Assembly (NCBI RefSeq): GCF_002778315.1
Contig: NZ_NESA01000006.1
Coordinates: forward strand, 124,001 to 188,000
Direction: 5' to 3'
Length of the DNA stretch: 64,000 bases
Source: Limnohabitans sp. JirII-31
GTDB lineage: Bacteria; Pseudomonadota; Gammaproteobacteria; Burkholderiales; Burkholderiaceae_C
Shown here: positions 8,942 through 19,220 of the stretch, in pieces
Numbering within the stretch: position 1 is the first letter of the stretch
Layout of the letters: every line of letters starts with the position of its first letter
The notes under the pieces: generated by a model
What the model saw: only the letters and a program-made list of their open reading frames with translations
Databases searched by the model: none
Told to the model about the DNA's origin: nothing
Made by a program: the position numbers and the translations under genes

Positions 8942-9292
8942 TTATTGGTTGGCCGCTGCACGCAGCTTGGCTTTGAATTCTTCTTTGCTCATGCCGGTTT
9001 GTGCCGCGCCCAGGTCTTGCACATCCAGCCCCAAGATGCCGGCAAATTTGGCCAAGTAGTACACATTGCCACCCGCAGCAATCAAGCCCAGCACATTGCG
9101 TGTGCGAATGGCATCGGCTTGTTGCGCATTCAAGCCGTAGTGGCGCATGTAGGCCTCTTCGTCGGCCTTGAAGGCATGGCGGTTGTCCGCGCTGTTGAAT
9201 GAAAAACACATCTTGTTGAGTGCATAGCCTTTTTGGGCTTGCTCGCCGTCAAACAAGGTGGTGCCTGGAATGGGGGCAAGGGGGGTGCTCAT
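8942..9292 (-). CDS. Extradiol dioxygenase small (LigA-like) subunit, orphan copy
   Basis: The helical alpha subunit that caps the active site of LigAB dioxygenases. At 116 aa it lacks the long charged tail of the other LigA (16833-17273). Family features are FDGEQAQKGYALNKMCFSF near residues 15-33 and the GLIAAGGNVYYLAKFAGI segment near 70-87. GAGGAG lies 6 nt before the ATG. It forms a two-gene operon with the catalytic subunit downstream. Confidence 0.85.
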   Translation of the reverse strand: MSTPLAPIPGTTLFDGEQAQKGYALNKMCFSFNSADNRHAFKADEEAYMRHYGLNAQQADAIRTRNVLGLIAAGGNVYYLAKFAGILGLDVQDLGAAQTGMSKEEFKAKLRAAANQ

Positions 9293-9381
9293 GTCGTCTC
9301 CTCAAACAACGCAGTGGTGCGATAGGTTGAAGTGTGGCGAGGTTCACTCATAAAATAAACAGCGTAAAGCTCATCTATTTC

Positions 9382-10281
9382 ATGAAAAAATTCGATCATT
9401 TAGATTTGGATGGCCATTTGCTCAAGCTCTTGAGCACCGTCATCGAACAAGGCTCGGTCACCCGCGCCGCCAGCACGCTGGGCGTCACGCAGTCGGCTGT
9501 CAGCCATCAGCTCGACCGCTTGCGCGCCATCCTGGGCGATGCCCTGTTTGTCAAATCGGGACGCGGCATTGTGCCCACGGCGCGCGCCGAAGCCTTGGCG
9601 CAGCAAGCCCAAGGGCTGCTGACGCAAATGCAAGGCTTCGTCCATGCGGGGGGCTTTGTGCCCGCCCGGTTGCGGCAATGCTTCACCATCGCCGCCAACG
9701 ACATGCAACGCGACTTGCTGCTGCCTGGCCTCTTGAACCGCTTGCGTGCGCAGGCCCCAGACGTCACGCTACGGGTACTGGCCTCGGACATTCCCAGCGC
9801 CGACATGTTGCGTGACGAAGAGTGCCAACTGGTCATCAGCCCGCGCCCCCCTGACGCCACCGACATCAAACACAAACGCTTGTTCAGCGACAACTACCGC
9901 GTGTTTTATGACCCTCAGGTCCGCAAAGCGCCACGCTCGCTCAAAGCCTATGAAGCCGCTGAGCACGTCAGCGTGGTCTACCAACCCAAACGGGCGTTGG
10001 ACATTGACGATTTGCTGCTCAAACGCGGCGTGCAACGCCACTTTGCCGTGACCTTGAGCAGTTTTGCGGGCATTGCGGCGTTCGTGCGCGGCACTGACCG
10101 CTTGACCACCCTGCCCGGTCTGCTGCGCGAAGGTTTGTTGCATGGCCTGGCCGATGCGCCTGCCCCGTTTGAGACGCCTGCCATGCCGATGTACGCCATT
10201 TGGCACTTGAGGCACCACAACGACCCTGTACATACCTGGTTGCGCGAGCAACTTTTTGCAACACCCAATGCAAAGACATAA
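9382..10281 (+). CDS. LysR-family regulator divergent from orphan ligAB
   Basis: A LysR-type activator/repressor of about 299 aa. The N-terminal helix-turn-helix reads VIEQGSVTRAASTLGVTQSAVSHQL, followed by an effector-binding domain. The start is taken as ATG 9382; an in-frame GTG at 9334 would add 16 residues that do not resemble the family. It is divergent from the LigA/LigB pair (90-nt gap), the classic arrangement for a regulator of that pair, so its ligand is probably the ring-cleavage substrate or product. The gene ends within a hairpin that serves as terminator for icd on the other strand. Confidence 0.88.
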   Translation: MKKFDHLDLDGHLLKLLSTVIEQGSVTRAASTLGVTQSAVSHQLDRLRAILGDALFVKSGRGIVPTARAEALAQQAQGLLTQMQGFVHAGGFVPARLRQCFTIAANDMQRDLLLPGLLNRLRAQAPDVTLRVLASDIPSADMLRDEECQLVISPRPPDATDIKHKRLFSDNYRVFYDPQVRKAPRSLKAYEAAEHVSVVYQPKRALDIDDLLLKRGVQRHFAVTLSSFAGIAAFVRGTDRLTTLPGLLREGLLHGLADAPAPFETPAMPMYAIWHLRHHNDPVHTWLREQLFATPNAKT

Positions 10282-10283
10282 AA

Positions 10284-10311
10284 AAGCGCCACCTCCAAAG
10301 AGGTGGCGCTT
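10284..10311 (-). terminator. Intrinsic terminator of icd
   Basis: A perfect 12-bp stem (AAGCGCCACCTC / GAGGTGGCGCTT) with a CAAA loop. On the minus strand it is followed by a run of five T residues, the normal form of an intrinsic terminator for icd. On the plus strand the T-run is short, so termination of the LysR transcript would be weaker. Confidence 0.85.
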
Positions 10312-10335
10312 GATGCGATCAACGCGAGGTCTTGA

Positions 10336-12567
10336 TCAGAAAGCGCTCAAGGCGGCATTCAAGGTCGCGCTGGGTCGCATGATCTCGGAGACCTTCTTGG
10401 CATCCAAGATGTAGTAGCCACCGATGTCCACAGGCTTGCCTTGCACCGCTTGCAACTCGGCCAGAATCTTCTGCTCGTTGTCAGTCAAGGTCTTGGCCAA
10501 GCTTGCGAACTTGGCTTGCAACTCTTGGTCTTCGGTCTGTGCCGCCAACTCTTGGGCCCAGTACATGGCCAAGTAGAACTGGCTGCCACGGTTGTCGAGC
10601 TGACCTGTCTTAGGCGATGGGTTTTTGCTGTTGTCCAGCAGTTTGCCCGTGGCGGCATCCAAGGCTTTGGCCAAAATTTTGGCTTTGTCATTGTTGGTTT
10701 TGATGCCCAACTCTTCCAAGCTGGCAGCCAAAGCCAAGAACTCACCCAGCGAGTCCCAACGCAGGTGGTTTTCTTCCACCAGCTGTTTGACGTGCTTGGG
10801 CGCAGAACCACCAGCACCAGTTTCGTACATGCCACCACCGGCCATCAAAGGCACGATCGACAACATCTTGGCGCTGGTGCCCAGCTCCATGATGGGGAAC
10901 AAGTCGGTCAGGTAGTCGCGCAAGATGTTGCCGGTCACCGAGATGGTGTCCATGCCGCGCACCACACGCTCCAGCGTGTAGCGCATGGCGCGCACTTGCG
11001 ACATGTGCTGAATGTCCAAGCCCGTGGTGTCGTGGTCCTTCAGGTACAGCTCAACCTTCTTGATCAACTCGGCTTCGTGTGGACGGTAGGGGTCGAGCCA
11101 GAACACAGCCGGCATGCCCGAGTTGCGCGCACGCGTGACGGCCAGTTTGACCCAGTCGCGAATCGGTGCGTCCTTGACCTGGCACATGCGCCAGATGTCG
11201 CCCTCTTCCACGTTTTGTGTCAACAGCACCTCGCCCGTGGCGATGTCCACGATGCGGGCTTCACCGGCTTCAGGCACTTCAAAGGTTTTGTCGTGCGAGC
11301 CGTACTCTTCAGCTTGTTGGGCCATCAAGCCCACGTTGGGCACAGTGCCCATGGTGGTGGGGTCAAAGTTGCCGTTGGTCTTGCAGAAGTTGATGATCTC
11401 TTGGTAGATACGGGCAAAGGTCGACTCGGGGATGACCGCCTTGGTGTCCTTGGGTTTGCCGTTGGCGTCCCACATCTTGCCGCCGATGCGGATCATGGCG
11501 GGCATCGACGCGTCCACGATCACATCGTTGGGTGCGTGCAGGTTAGAAATGCCTTTGGCCGAATCAACCATGGCCAACTCAGGGCGGTGCTCGTGGCAAG
11601 CGTGCAGATCACGGATGACCTCTTCACGCTTGGTGGTGGGCAAGCTCTCCAGTTTTTCGTACAGGTTGACCAAGCCGTTGTTGACGTTCACACCCAGCTC
11701 GTCAAACAACTGGCCGTGTTTGGCAAAAGCGTCTTTGTAGAAAATCTTCACCGCGTGGCCGAACACGATGGGGTGCGACACCTTCATCATGGTGGCCTTG
11801 ACGTGCAAGGACAGCATCACGCCGGTCTTGCGTGCGTCTTCCATCTGCTCTTCGTAGAAGTCGCACAAAGCTTTTTTGCTCATGTACATGCTGTCGATGA
11901 TCTCGCCTGCCAGCAACGACACCTTGGGCTTGAGCACAATGGTTTTGCCGCTCTGGGTCACCAGGTCCATCTTCACATCACGGGCTTTGTCGAGGGTCAT
12001 CGACTTTTCACCGTGGTAGAAGTCACCGTGCTTCATGTGCGCCACGTGGGTACGCGACGCCATGCTCCACTCGCCCATGCTGTGGGGGTTCTTGCGGGCA
12101 AAGTTTTTCACGGCCAGCGGTGCACGGCGGTCCGAGTTGCCTTCACGCAGCACAGGGTTCACAGCACTGCCCAGGCACTTGGAGTAGCGCGCACGAATGG
12201 CTTTGTCAGCATCGGTCTTTGGATCTTCTGGGAAGTTGGGCAGGTGGTAGCCCTTGCCTTGCAACTCTTTGATCACCGCAATCAACTGGGGCACCGAAGC
12301 GCTGATGTTGGGCAACTTGATGATGTTGGTGTCGGGCAGCAAGGTCAAACGGCCCAGCTCGGCCAAGTTGTCGGGCACTTTTTGCGCTTCGGTCAAAAAC
12401 TCTGGGAACTCGCCCAACACGCGGGCCGCCACCGAAATGTCGCTCTCAGCCACTTCAATGCCAGCAGGTGCAGCAAAGGTGCGAACGATGGGTAAAAACG
12501 AGTAAGTGGCCAACAAGGGCGCTTCGTCGGTCAGGGTGTAAATAATTTTGGATTTGTCAGCAGCCAT
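10336..12567 (-). CDS. icd: Monomeric NADP-dependent isocitrate dehydrogenase
   Basis: Converts isocitrate to 2-oxoglutarate and CO2 in the TCA cycle. The 743-aa single-chain type differs from the dimeric Icd of E. coli. Family features include [20 protein letters not shown] at the start, [20 protein letters not shown] near residue 145, the [12 protein letters not shown] segment and [18 protein letters not shown] near 580. It is monocistronic with a strong terminator. A housekeeping gene; nothing unusual in frame or length. A very long antisense open frame over it (10441-12495) is a codon-bias artefact. Confidence 0.97.
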   Translation of the reverse strand: MAADKSKIIYTLTDEAPLLATYSFLPIVRTFAAPAGIEVAESDISVAARVLGEFPEFLTEAQKVPDNLAELGRLTLLPDTNIIKLPNISASVPQLIAVIKELQGKGYHLPNFPEDPKTDADKAIRARYSKCLGSAVNPVLREGNSDRRAPLAVKNFARKNPHSMGEWSMASRTHVAHMKHGDFYHGEKSMTLDKARDVKMDLVTQSGKTIVLKPKVSLLAGEIIDSMYMSKKALCDFYEEQMEDARKTGVMLSLHVKATMMKVSHPIVFGHAVKIFYKDAFAKHGQLFDELGVNVNNGLVNLYEKLESLPTTKREEVIRDLHACHEHRPELAMVDSAKGISNLHAPNDVIVDASMPAMIRIGGKMWDANGKPKDTKAVIPESTFARIYQEIINFCKTNGNFDPTTMGTVPNVGLMAQQAEEYGSHDKTFEVPEAGEARIVDIATGEVLLTQNVEEGDIWRMCQVKDAPIRDWVKLAVTRARNSGMPAVFWLDPYRPHEAELIKKVELYLKDHDTTGLDIQHMSQVRAMRYTLERVVRGMDTISVTGNILRDYLTDLFPIMELGTSAKMLSIVPLMAGGGMYETGAGGSAPKHVKQLVEENHLRWDSLGEFLALAASLEELGIKTNNDKAKILAKALDAATGKLLDNSKNPSPKTGQLDNRGSQFYLAMYWAQELAAQTEDQELQAKFASLAKTLTDNEQKILAELQAVQGKPVDIGGYYILDAKKVSEIMRPSATLNAALSAF

Positions 12568-12680
12568 GGTGTCTTTGTTACGTTGGTTGACGGGTCAAGA
12601 AGTGAGATTCACAACCCCTGATCTTAAGCGACGCACCTGCAAGGCTGCTGAAAGAAAAGTCACGTCATTGACCTTGGTTC

Positions 12681-12702
12681 AATCGGCGTGAAATCGGTGT
12701 GA
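12681..12702. repeat. Tandem 11-bp repeat in the icd-cfa intergenic region
   Basis: AATCGGCGTGA and AATCGGTGTGA lie directly end to end in the 217-nt divergent region between icd and cfa. It could be a pair of operator half-sites or chance. No other structure was seen in this interval. Confidence 0.5.
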
Positions 12703-12784
12703 AACAGCCTCCCGCAAATAGGCAATTTGCGCTAAATTTCGGGCTTGTCAGGCGATCTGCTGCTCATTCACTTTTGAACTGACC

Positions 12785-13942
12785 ATGCCACAAACAGCCT
12801 TCACACCCCCCCAAAGCCCCCAGGTACGCGACCTTTTTGTGCGGCTTCTGGCACGTGCAGATATCGCGCTCAATGGCACCCGTCCCTGGGACATGCAGGT
12901 ACACCATGAAGACACCTACCACCGCGTGCTGCGCTCGGGCAGTCTGGGTTTGGGAGAAAGCTACATGGATGGGTGGTGGGATTGCGAACGCATTGATGAG
13001 TTGATGCACCGGATCTTGCGCGCCAAGCTAGACCAGCAAGTCCGCCCACCGGGACTGCTGTTGGCGGCACTCAAAGCCCGGGTGATGAATCGCCAATCGG
13101 TGCCACGCGCCTGGCAAGTGGGCCAAGAGCACTATGACCTTGGCAACGATTTGTTTCAGGCCATGCTGGACCCCTACATGGCCTACAGCTGTGGCTATTG
13201 GGCCAACAGCCACAACTTGGCACAAGCGCAAGAAGCCAAACTGGAATTGATCTGTCAAAAGCTGCAACTGCAACCGGGCATGCGTCTGCTGGACATTGGC
13301 TGCGGCTGGGGCAGCCTGATGCGCTATGCCGCGCAACACCATGGCGTGTCATGTGTGGGCCTGACGGTGTCGCGTGAACAAGCCGCTTGGGGACAAACAC
13401 AAAAAGCGCATTTACCCATTCGGTTTGAACTCACCGACTACCGCTTGTTCAACCCCCAGGGACTTGAAAAGTTCGACCGGGTGGCCTCTGTCGGCATGTT
13501 TGAGCATGTGGGCCCAAAGAACTACCCGGCCTATTTCCAGGCCGTGCAACGGTCCTTGCACGAGCAAGGCCTGTTCCTGCTGCACACCATTGGTCAAAAC
13601 ACGCCGGCCTTGAGCCTAGACCCGTGGATCGAACGCTATATTTTTCCAAACGGTGCATTGCCTGCCATCAGTGAACTGAGCCAGCATTGCGAAAGCCTCT
13701 TCGTGGTGGAAGACTTGCACAACTTCGGCACCGACTATGACCACACCTTGATGGCTTGGCTGGCACGTTTTGACGCCGCATGGCCAGAGCTGAAATCACG
13801 CTACCCGGAGCGCTTTCAGCGCATGTGGCGTTATTACCTGATGGCCTGTGCCGGGGCCTTTCGTGCTCGCGACATGCAGTTGTGGCAATGGGTGCTGTCA
13901 CCCAAAACCAAAACAGGGGGTTATCGACGCCCCCTGCTTTGA
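12785..13942 (+). CDS. cfa: Cyclopropane-fatty-acyl-phospholipid synthase
   Basis: Transfers a methylene group from S-adenosylmethionine to the double bond of membrane phospholipid acyl chains, often in stationary phase or acid stress. It is 385 aa. The SAM-binding motif LLDIGCGWGSL lies near residue 168-178, after the family segments GLGESYMDGWWDCE and GQEHYDLGNDLFQAMLDPYMAYSCGYW. The C-terminal EHVGPKNYPAYF segment is also typical. It stands alone and is convergent with the aldo/keto reductase, whose stop is 6 nt away. Confidence 0.95.
   Translation: MPQTAFTPPQSPQVRDLFVRLLARADIALNGTRPWDMQVHHEDTYHRVLRSGSLGLGESYMDGWWDCERIDELMHRILRAKLDQQVRPPGLLLAALKARVMNRQSVPRAWQVGQEHYDLGNDLFQAMLDPYMAYSCGYWANSHNLAQAQEAKLELICQKLQLQPGMRLLDIGCGWGSLMRYAAQHHGVSCVGLTVSREQAAWGQTQKAHLPIRFELTDYRLFNPQGLEKFDRVASVGMFEHVGPKNYPAYFQAVQRSLHEQGLFLLHTIGQNTPALSLDPWIERYIFPNGALPAISELSQHCESLFVVEDLHNFGTDYDHTLMAWLARFDAAWPELKSRYPERFQRMWRYYLMACAGAFRARDMQLWQWVLSPKTKTGGYRRPLL
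13905..13936 (-). terminator. Terminator of the protocatechuate operon, inside the cfa 3' end
   Basis: CAGGGGG (13914-13920), 9-nt loop, CCCCCTG (13930-13936). Read on the minus strand the hairpin is followed by TTTTGGTTTTGGG, so it can end transcripts coming from the aldo/keto reductase. It lies wholly within the last codons of cfa on the opposite strand. Confidence 0.6.
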
Positions 13943-13948
13943 CGAGAC

Positions 13949-14956
13949 TCAGAGCGTCGCAAACTCTTCGGTATCCACTTCCGTCATGTTTTGCGCGTTG
14001 TAGCGCAATCCTTTGACCGTCTGGGTGTTGATCAAGGCTTCCACGCGCTGCATCTGCTCTGGCGTGAGCACCACAGCCGCCGCTGCCATGTTGTCTTCCA
14101 GATGGCGAATATTTTGTGTGCCGGGGATCGGGATCAACGTGCTGTCTTTGTGCAACAACCACGCCAGTGCCAATTGCGCAGGCGTGCATCCCAACTCGCG
14201 TGCCAAGGCTTGGTACGCGTCCAGCAGCGCCACATTGGCAGCATAGGTTTCAGGCACAAAACGCGGCATGGCACGGCGAATGTCGTTGGCCGCCAAACCA
14301 CCCACATCGCGCAAGTCACCGCATAAGAATCCGCGCGCCACCGGACTGAAAGCCACAAACGTGGCGCCTAGCTCGTGACATGTTTGCAACACTGCAATTT
14401 CAGGATTGCGTGTCCACAGCGAATACTCGGTTTGCACCGCCGCGATGGGGTGCACCGCGTGCGCTTTGCGCAGCGTGGTGGCTGACACCTCGCTCAAACC
14501 AATGCTGCGCACCTTGCCCGCACGCACCAAGTCGCTCAAGGCACCCACGCTGTCTTCAATCGGCACCTTCTTGTCCCAACGGTGCAGGTAGTACAGGTCA
14601 ATCACGTCGGTGCCCAAGCGGCGCAAACTGTCTTCGCAGTTTTGACGGATGGTTTCAGGGCGCCCATCAATCACACGCTTGACCCCATCCGGGAACGTGA
14701 CACCCGCCATGCCGCCTTTGCTGCACAGCGTGATCTGCTGGCGGTACGGCTTGAGCACCTTGCCCACCAGCGTTTCATTGGCCCCAAAACCATACAGGGC
14801 TGCCGTGTCAAACAGTGTGCAGCCCAAGTCCAGCGCGCGGTGCAACAGTGCGGTCGCCACCTCTGGCGTAGGCGGCGCACCGTAGGCGTGGCTCAGGTTC
14901 ATACAGCCCAGGCCGATGGCTGAGACAGAAAAAGGCCCAATCTGACGTTGTTGCAT
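13949..14956 (-). CDS. Aldo/keto reductase
   Basis: NADPH-dependent oxidoreductase of the AKR superfamily (335 aa). Seen: IGLGCMNLSHAYG near residue 15, the catalytic Asp-Tyr region (LFDTAALYGFGANETLVG), the Lys region (ITLCSKGG), the His region (YYLHRWDKKVPIE), and the C-terminal IPIPGTQNIRHLEDN cofactor segment. It is the last gene of the ligJ-to-ligC operon, 21 nt after ligC. Its role there is not established; it may reduce an aldehyde intermediate or act on lignin-derived side compounds. Confidence 0.88.
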   Translation of the reverse strand: MQQRQIGPFSVSAIGLGCMNLSHAYGAPPTPEVATALLHRALDLGCTLFDTAALYGFGANETLVGKVLKPYRQQITLCSKGGMAGVTFPDGVKRVIDGRPETIRQNCEDSLRRLGTDVIDLYYLHRWDKKVPIEDSVGALSDLVRAGKVRSIGLSEVSATTLRKAHAVHPIAAVQTEYSLWTRNPEIAVLQTCHELGATFVAFSPVARGFLCGDLRDVGGLAANDIRRAMPRFVPETYAANVALLDAYQALARELGCTPAQLALAWLLHKDSTLIPIPGTQNIRHLEDNMAAAAVVLTPEQMQRVEALINTQTVKGLRYNAQNMTEVDTEEFATL

Positions 14957-14977
14957 GGCAGGTCTTGTGGTGTGGGG

Positions 14978-15934
14978 TTAAGCGTTCAGTTGCAACTCAA
15001 GGTCGTGCAGCACCTTGTAGCAAGGCAGCACTTGCGCCACGCTGCTGTTGGGCTCACGGCCTTCTTGGATGGCAGAGAAGAACTCGCGGTCTTGCAACTC
15101 AATGCCGTTCATCGACACCGCCACTTTGGACACGTCGATTTGCTCTTCCTTGCCGGTGTACAAGTCGTCGTAACGGGCCAGGTAAGTGCCGGTGTCGCCG
15201 ATGTAGCGGAAGTAAGTGCCTAAAGGACCATCGTTGTTGAACGACAAACTCAGCGTACAAATGGCGCCATTGGCGGCCTTGAGCTGAATGCTCATGTCCA
15301 TCGCAATGCCCAAGGTGGGGTGAATCGGGCCTTGCACCGCATTGGCTTTGACAATCGGGCTGCCTGCTTGGTAGGCAAACAAATCCACCGTGTGGGCCGC
15401 GTGGTGCCACAGCAAGTGGTCGGTCCAGCTGCGGGCCTGACCCAAGGCATTCATGTTGGTGCGGCGGAAGAAATACGTCTGCACATCCATTTGCTGGATG
15501 TTGAATTCACCGGCCTTGATTTTGTTGTGCACCCACTGATGGCTGGGGTTGAAGCGGCGGGTGTGGCCACACATGGCCACCAAGCCTTTTTCTTGGGCCA
15601 CGCGCACCACCTCGTCAGCATCTTTCCAGCTGTCGGCCAAGGGAATTTCCACTTGCACGTGCTTGCCCGCTTTCAAACAAGCCAAACTTTGTGCGGCGTG
15701 CATTTGGGTGGGCGTGCACAAAATCACAGCGTCCACTTCGGGCAAGGCCAAGCTCTCGGCCAAGTCGGTGGTCACATGGCCGATGCCATATTTGTGGGCC
15801 ACTTCTTTGGTTTTATCCAGCTCGCGACCGACCAACGACACCACTTCCACGCCATCGATGTTTTGGATGCCGTCCAAATGTTTGATGCCAAATGCACCTG
15901 CGCCCGCCAAGGCGACTTTGATGGTTTTACTCAT
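14978..15934 (-). CDS. ligC: 4-carboxy-2-hydroxymuconate-6-semialdehyde dehydrogenase (LigC/PmdC)
   Basis: Oxidises the ring-cleavage product of protocatechuate, as its hemiacetal, to 2-pyrone-4,6-dicarboxylate with NAD(P). It is 318 aa and belongs to the Gfo/Idh/MocA fold. The Rossmann motif is VALAGAGAFGIKHLDGI near residues 7-23 and the EIPLADSWKDAD segment lies near 97-108. GGAGAA precedes the ATG. It sits 18 nt downstream of ligB and the family length (about 315) matches. Position next to ligAB makes the assignment firm. Confidence 0.93.
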   Translation of the reverse strand: MSKTIKVALAGAGAFGIKHLDGIQNIDGVEVVSLVGRELDKTKEVAHKYGIGHVTTDLAESLALPEVDAVILCTPTQMHAAQSLACLKAGKHVQVEIPLADSWKDADEVVRVAQEKGLVAMCGHTRRFNPSHQWVHNKIKAGEFNIQQMDVQTYFFRRTNMNALGQARSWTDHLLWHHAAHTVDLFAYQAGSPIVKANAVQGPIHPTLGIAMDMSIQLKAANGAICTLSLSFNNDGPLGTYFRYIGDTGTYLARYDDLYTGKEEQIDVSKVAVSMNGIELQDREFFSAIQEGREPNSSVAQVLPCYKVLHDLELQLNA

Positions 15935-15952
15935 GCGTTTTTCTCCGGGGTT

Positions 15953-17273
<1,321 letters not shown>

Positions 17274-18191
17274 TTATGCCACCTCTTCAGGCCAGTACAG
17301 GCGCATGGGGTTGTCCACCAACAGTTGTTGTTGTTGGGCTGCTGTGGGTGCAATGTGCGGAATGAAATCAACCAACAAGCCGTCATCGGGCATGTGGTCT
17401 TTCAGGTTGGGGTGTGGCCAATCGGTGCCCCAGATCACGCGGTCTGGGAAAGTGTCCACGATGCGCTTGGCAAACGGCACCACGTCTTGGTAAGCGTTTT
17501 GTTCGCCGTGCAAGGCCTTGGGGCCCGCCACCGACAAGCGCTCAGGGCATGTCACTTTGCACCACACGTTTTGGTGCTCGCGCATGAACTTCACAAACAA
17601 CTCGAACTCAGGGCCATCCACCGGCTTGCTCACATCAGGGCGGCCCATGTGGTCCACCACCACGGTGGTGGGCAAGGCGGTGAAGAAATCCCACAACTCA
17701 GGCAGGTCTACCGCTTCAAAATAAATCACCACATGCCAGCCCCATTTGGCAATGCGACCGGCAATTTCCAGCAACTCGTCTTTGGGCGTGAAGTCCACCA
17801 AACGCTTCACAAAGTTGAAACGCACACCACGCACACCGGCGTCGTGCATGGCTTGCAACTCAGCATCGCTCACACTGCGCTTGACCGTGGCCACGCCACG
17901 CGCTTTGCCACCCGAGCTGACCAACGCATCCACCATGGCGCGGTTGTCGGCACCATGGCAGGTGGCTTGCACCACCACATTGCGTGCAAAGCCCAAGTGG
18001 TCACGCAGTGCATACAACTGCTGCTTGGACGCATCGCACGGCGTGTACTTGCGCTCAGGCGCGTAGGGAAACTCGGCACCGGGTCCAAACACATGGCAAT
18101 GCGCGTCCACCGCGCCTGCGGGCAATTTGAAGGTGGGTTTAGTAGGGCCGTTGTACCAGTCGAGCCAGCCAGGGGTTTTTTGAAATTCCAT
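17274..18191 (-). CDS. ligI: 2-pyrone-4,6-dicarboxylate hydrolase (LigI/PmdD)
   Basis: Hydrolyses the lactone 2-pyrone-4,6-dicarboxylate to 4-oxalomesaconate. 305 aa, amidohydrolase-2 fold. The metal-site motif DAHCHVFGP lies near residue 29-37 and the catalytic Asp region IWGTDWPHPN near 246-255. The ATG at 18191 is preferred over an upstream in-frame start at 18239, which would overlap the tctC stop and add non-conserved residues. The order ligI-ligA-ligB-ligC matches the known Comamonas pmdDABC order. Confidence 0.93.
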   Translation of the reverse strand: MEFQKTPGWLDWYNGPTKPTFKLPAGAVDAHCHVFGPGAEFPYAPERKYTPCDASKQQLYALRDHLGFARNVVVQATCHGADNRAMVDALVSSGGKARGVATVKRSVSDAELQAMHDAGVRGVRFNFVKRLVDFTPKDELLEIAGRIAKWGWHVVIYFEAVDLPELWDFFTALPTTVVVDHMGRPDVSKPVDGPEFELFVKFMREHQNVWCKVTCPERLSVAGPKALHGEQNAYQDVVPFAKRIVDTFPDRVIWGTDWPHPNLKDHMPDDGLLVDFIPHIAPTAAQQQQLLVDNPMRLYWPEEVA

Positions 18192-18235
18192 CTCAGTTCT
18201 CTTTCGTATCAATCGTTCAATCGCTATGCAGGTGC

Positions 18236-19201
18236 TCAATCGGGTTGGATGTTGGCTTCTTTCACCAGCTTGGTGTAGCGCTGACGCTCAGAGCGAATCA
18301 GGTTGGCAAACATGTCCGCGCTGCCGGGCACCACTTCGCCGCCCACCGCGCTCATGCGCTCGCGCACTTCTTTGGTTTGCAGCGCTTTTTGCACTTCGTC
18401 GTGCAGCTTGGCCACGATGGGTTTGGGCGTGGCAGCGGGTGCCACCAAGCCGTACCACACCGAGGCCTCAAAGCCTGGAAAGCCCGACTCGGCAATGGTG
18501 GGCACATCCGGAAAAATTGGGCTGCGGTTGGGGCTGAGCACAGCCAACACCTTGAGCTTGCCGCTCTTGGCATGTGGCAACACCTCCAGCGCATTCACCG
18601 CAACCAGAGCAACTTGCCCGCCAATGGCGTCGGTGATGGCCGGTGCGCCACCGCGGTAAGGCACGTGCTGCAAGTCAATGCCTGCGGCGCGTGCAAACAA
18701 CTCAATCGCCATGTGCGGTGTGGAGCCATTGCCGGGCGAGCCAAAGGCAATGCTGTTGGGCTTGCCCTTGGCGGCCTCGATGAGTTGCTTCACAGTGGCG
18801 TAGGGCACATTCGGGTTGGCCGCAATCACCACCGGCACGCGACCAATCAAGGACACGGGCACCAAGTCGCGCTCGGCATCAAAGGGCATGGGTTGGTACA
18901 GCGCCATATTGGCGGCCAAGGCATTGGCGGCCATCATCAAGGTGTAGCCATCGGGCTCGGCACCGATCACCGACTTGACCGCAATGTTGGTGCCCGCGCC
19001 GGGTTTGTTTTCTACCAACACGGGCTGACCCATGCTGCTGGACAAACTCTGCCCGATGGTGCGTGCCACCACATCCACCGCGCCGCCTGCGGCATAACCC
19101 ACCACCACTTTGATGGGTTTGCTCGGATAGGCCTGCGCCAAGACTTGGCCTGCCACCAGGCACATGCACAGCCGTGCCATCCAACGTGTGAGCAATTTCA
19201 T
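18236..19201 (-). CDS. Bug/TctC-family periplasmic solute receptor in the protocatechuate operon
   Basis: Extracytoplasmic binding protein of the tripartite tricarboxylate transporter family (321 aa). A signal peptide (WMARLCMCLVAGQVLAQA) precedes AYPSKPIKVVVGYAAGGAVD, the family start with its GYAAGG ligand loop. VENKPGAGTNIA and ADGYTLMMAAN follow. Start taken at 19201, with GGAAG upstream; a longer in-frame version has no signal peptide at its start. No TctA/TctB membrane partners are in the window. Its place inside the operon suggests it binds a pathway acid such as protocatechuate or a dicarboxylate; ligand unknown. Confidence 0.9.
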   Translation of the reverse strand: MKLLTRWMARLCMCLVAGQVLAQAYPSKPIKVVVGYAAGGAVDVVARTIGQSLSSSMGQPVLVENKPGAGTNIAVKSVIGAEPDGYTLMMAANALAANMALYQPMPFDAERDLVPVSLIGRVPVVIAANPNVPYATVKQLIEAAKGKPNSIAFGSPGNGSTPHMAIELFARAAGIDLQHVPYRGGAPAITDAIGGQVALVAVNALEVLPHAKSGKLKVLAVLSPNRSPIFPDVPTIAESGFPGFEASVWYGLVAPAATPKPIVAKLHDEVQKALQTKEVRERMSAVGGEVVPGSADMFANLIRSERQRYTKLVKEANIQPD

Positions 19202-19220
19202 GGGTCTTCCTTGTAAGCGG

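Noticed and set aside
10441-12495. 684-codon open frame antisense to icd
   Set aside because: It mirrors the icd reading frame in a GC-rich gene, is His/Val-rich without a family pattern, and has no ribosome site. A codon-bias shadow.
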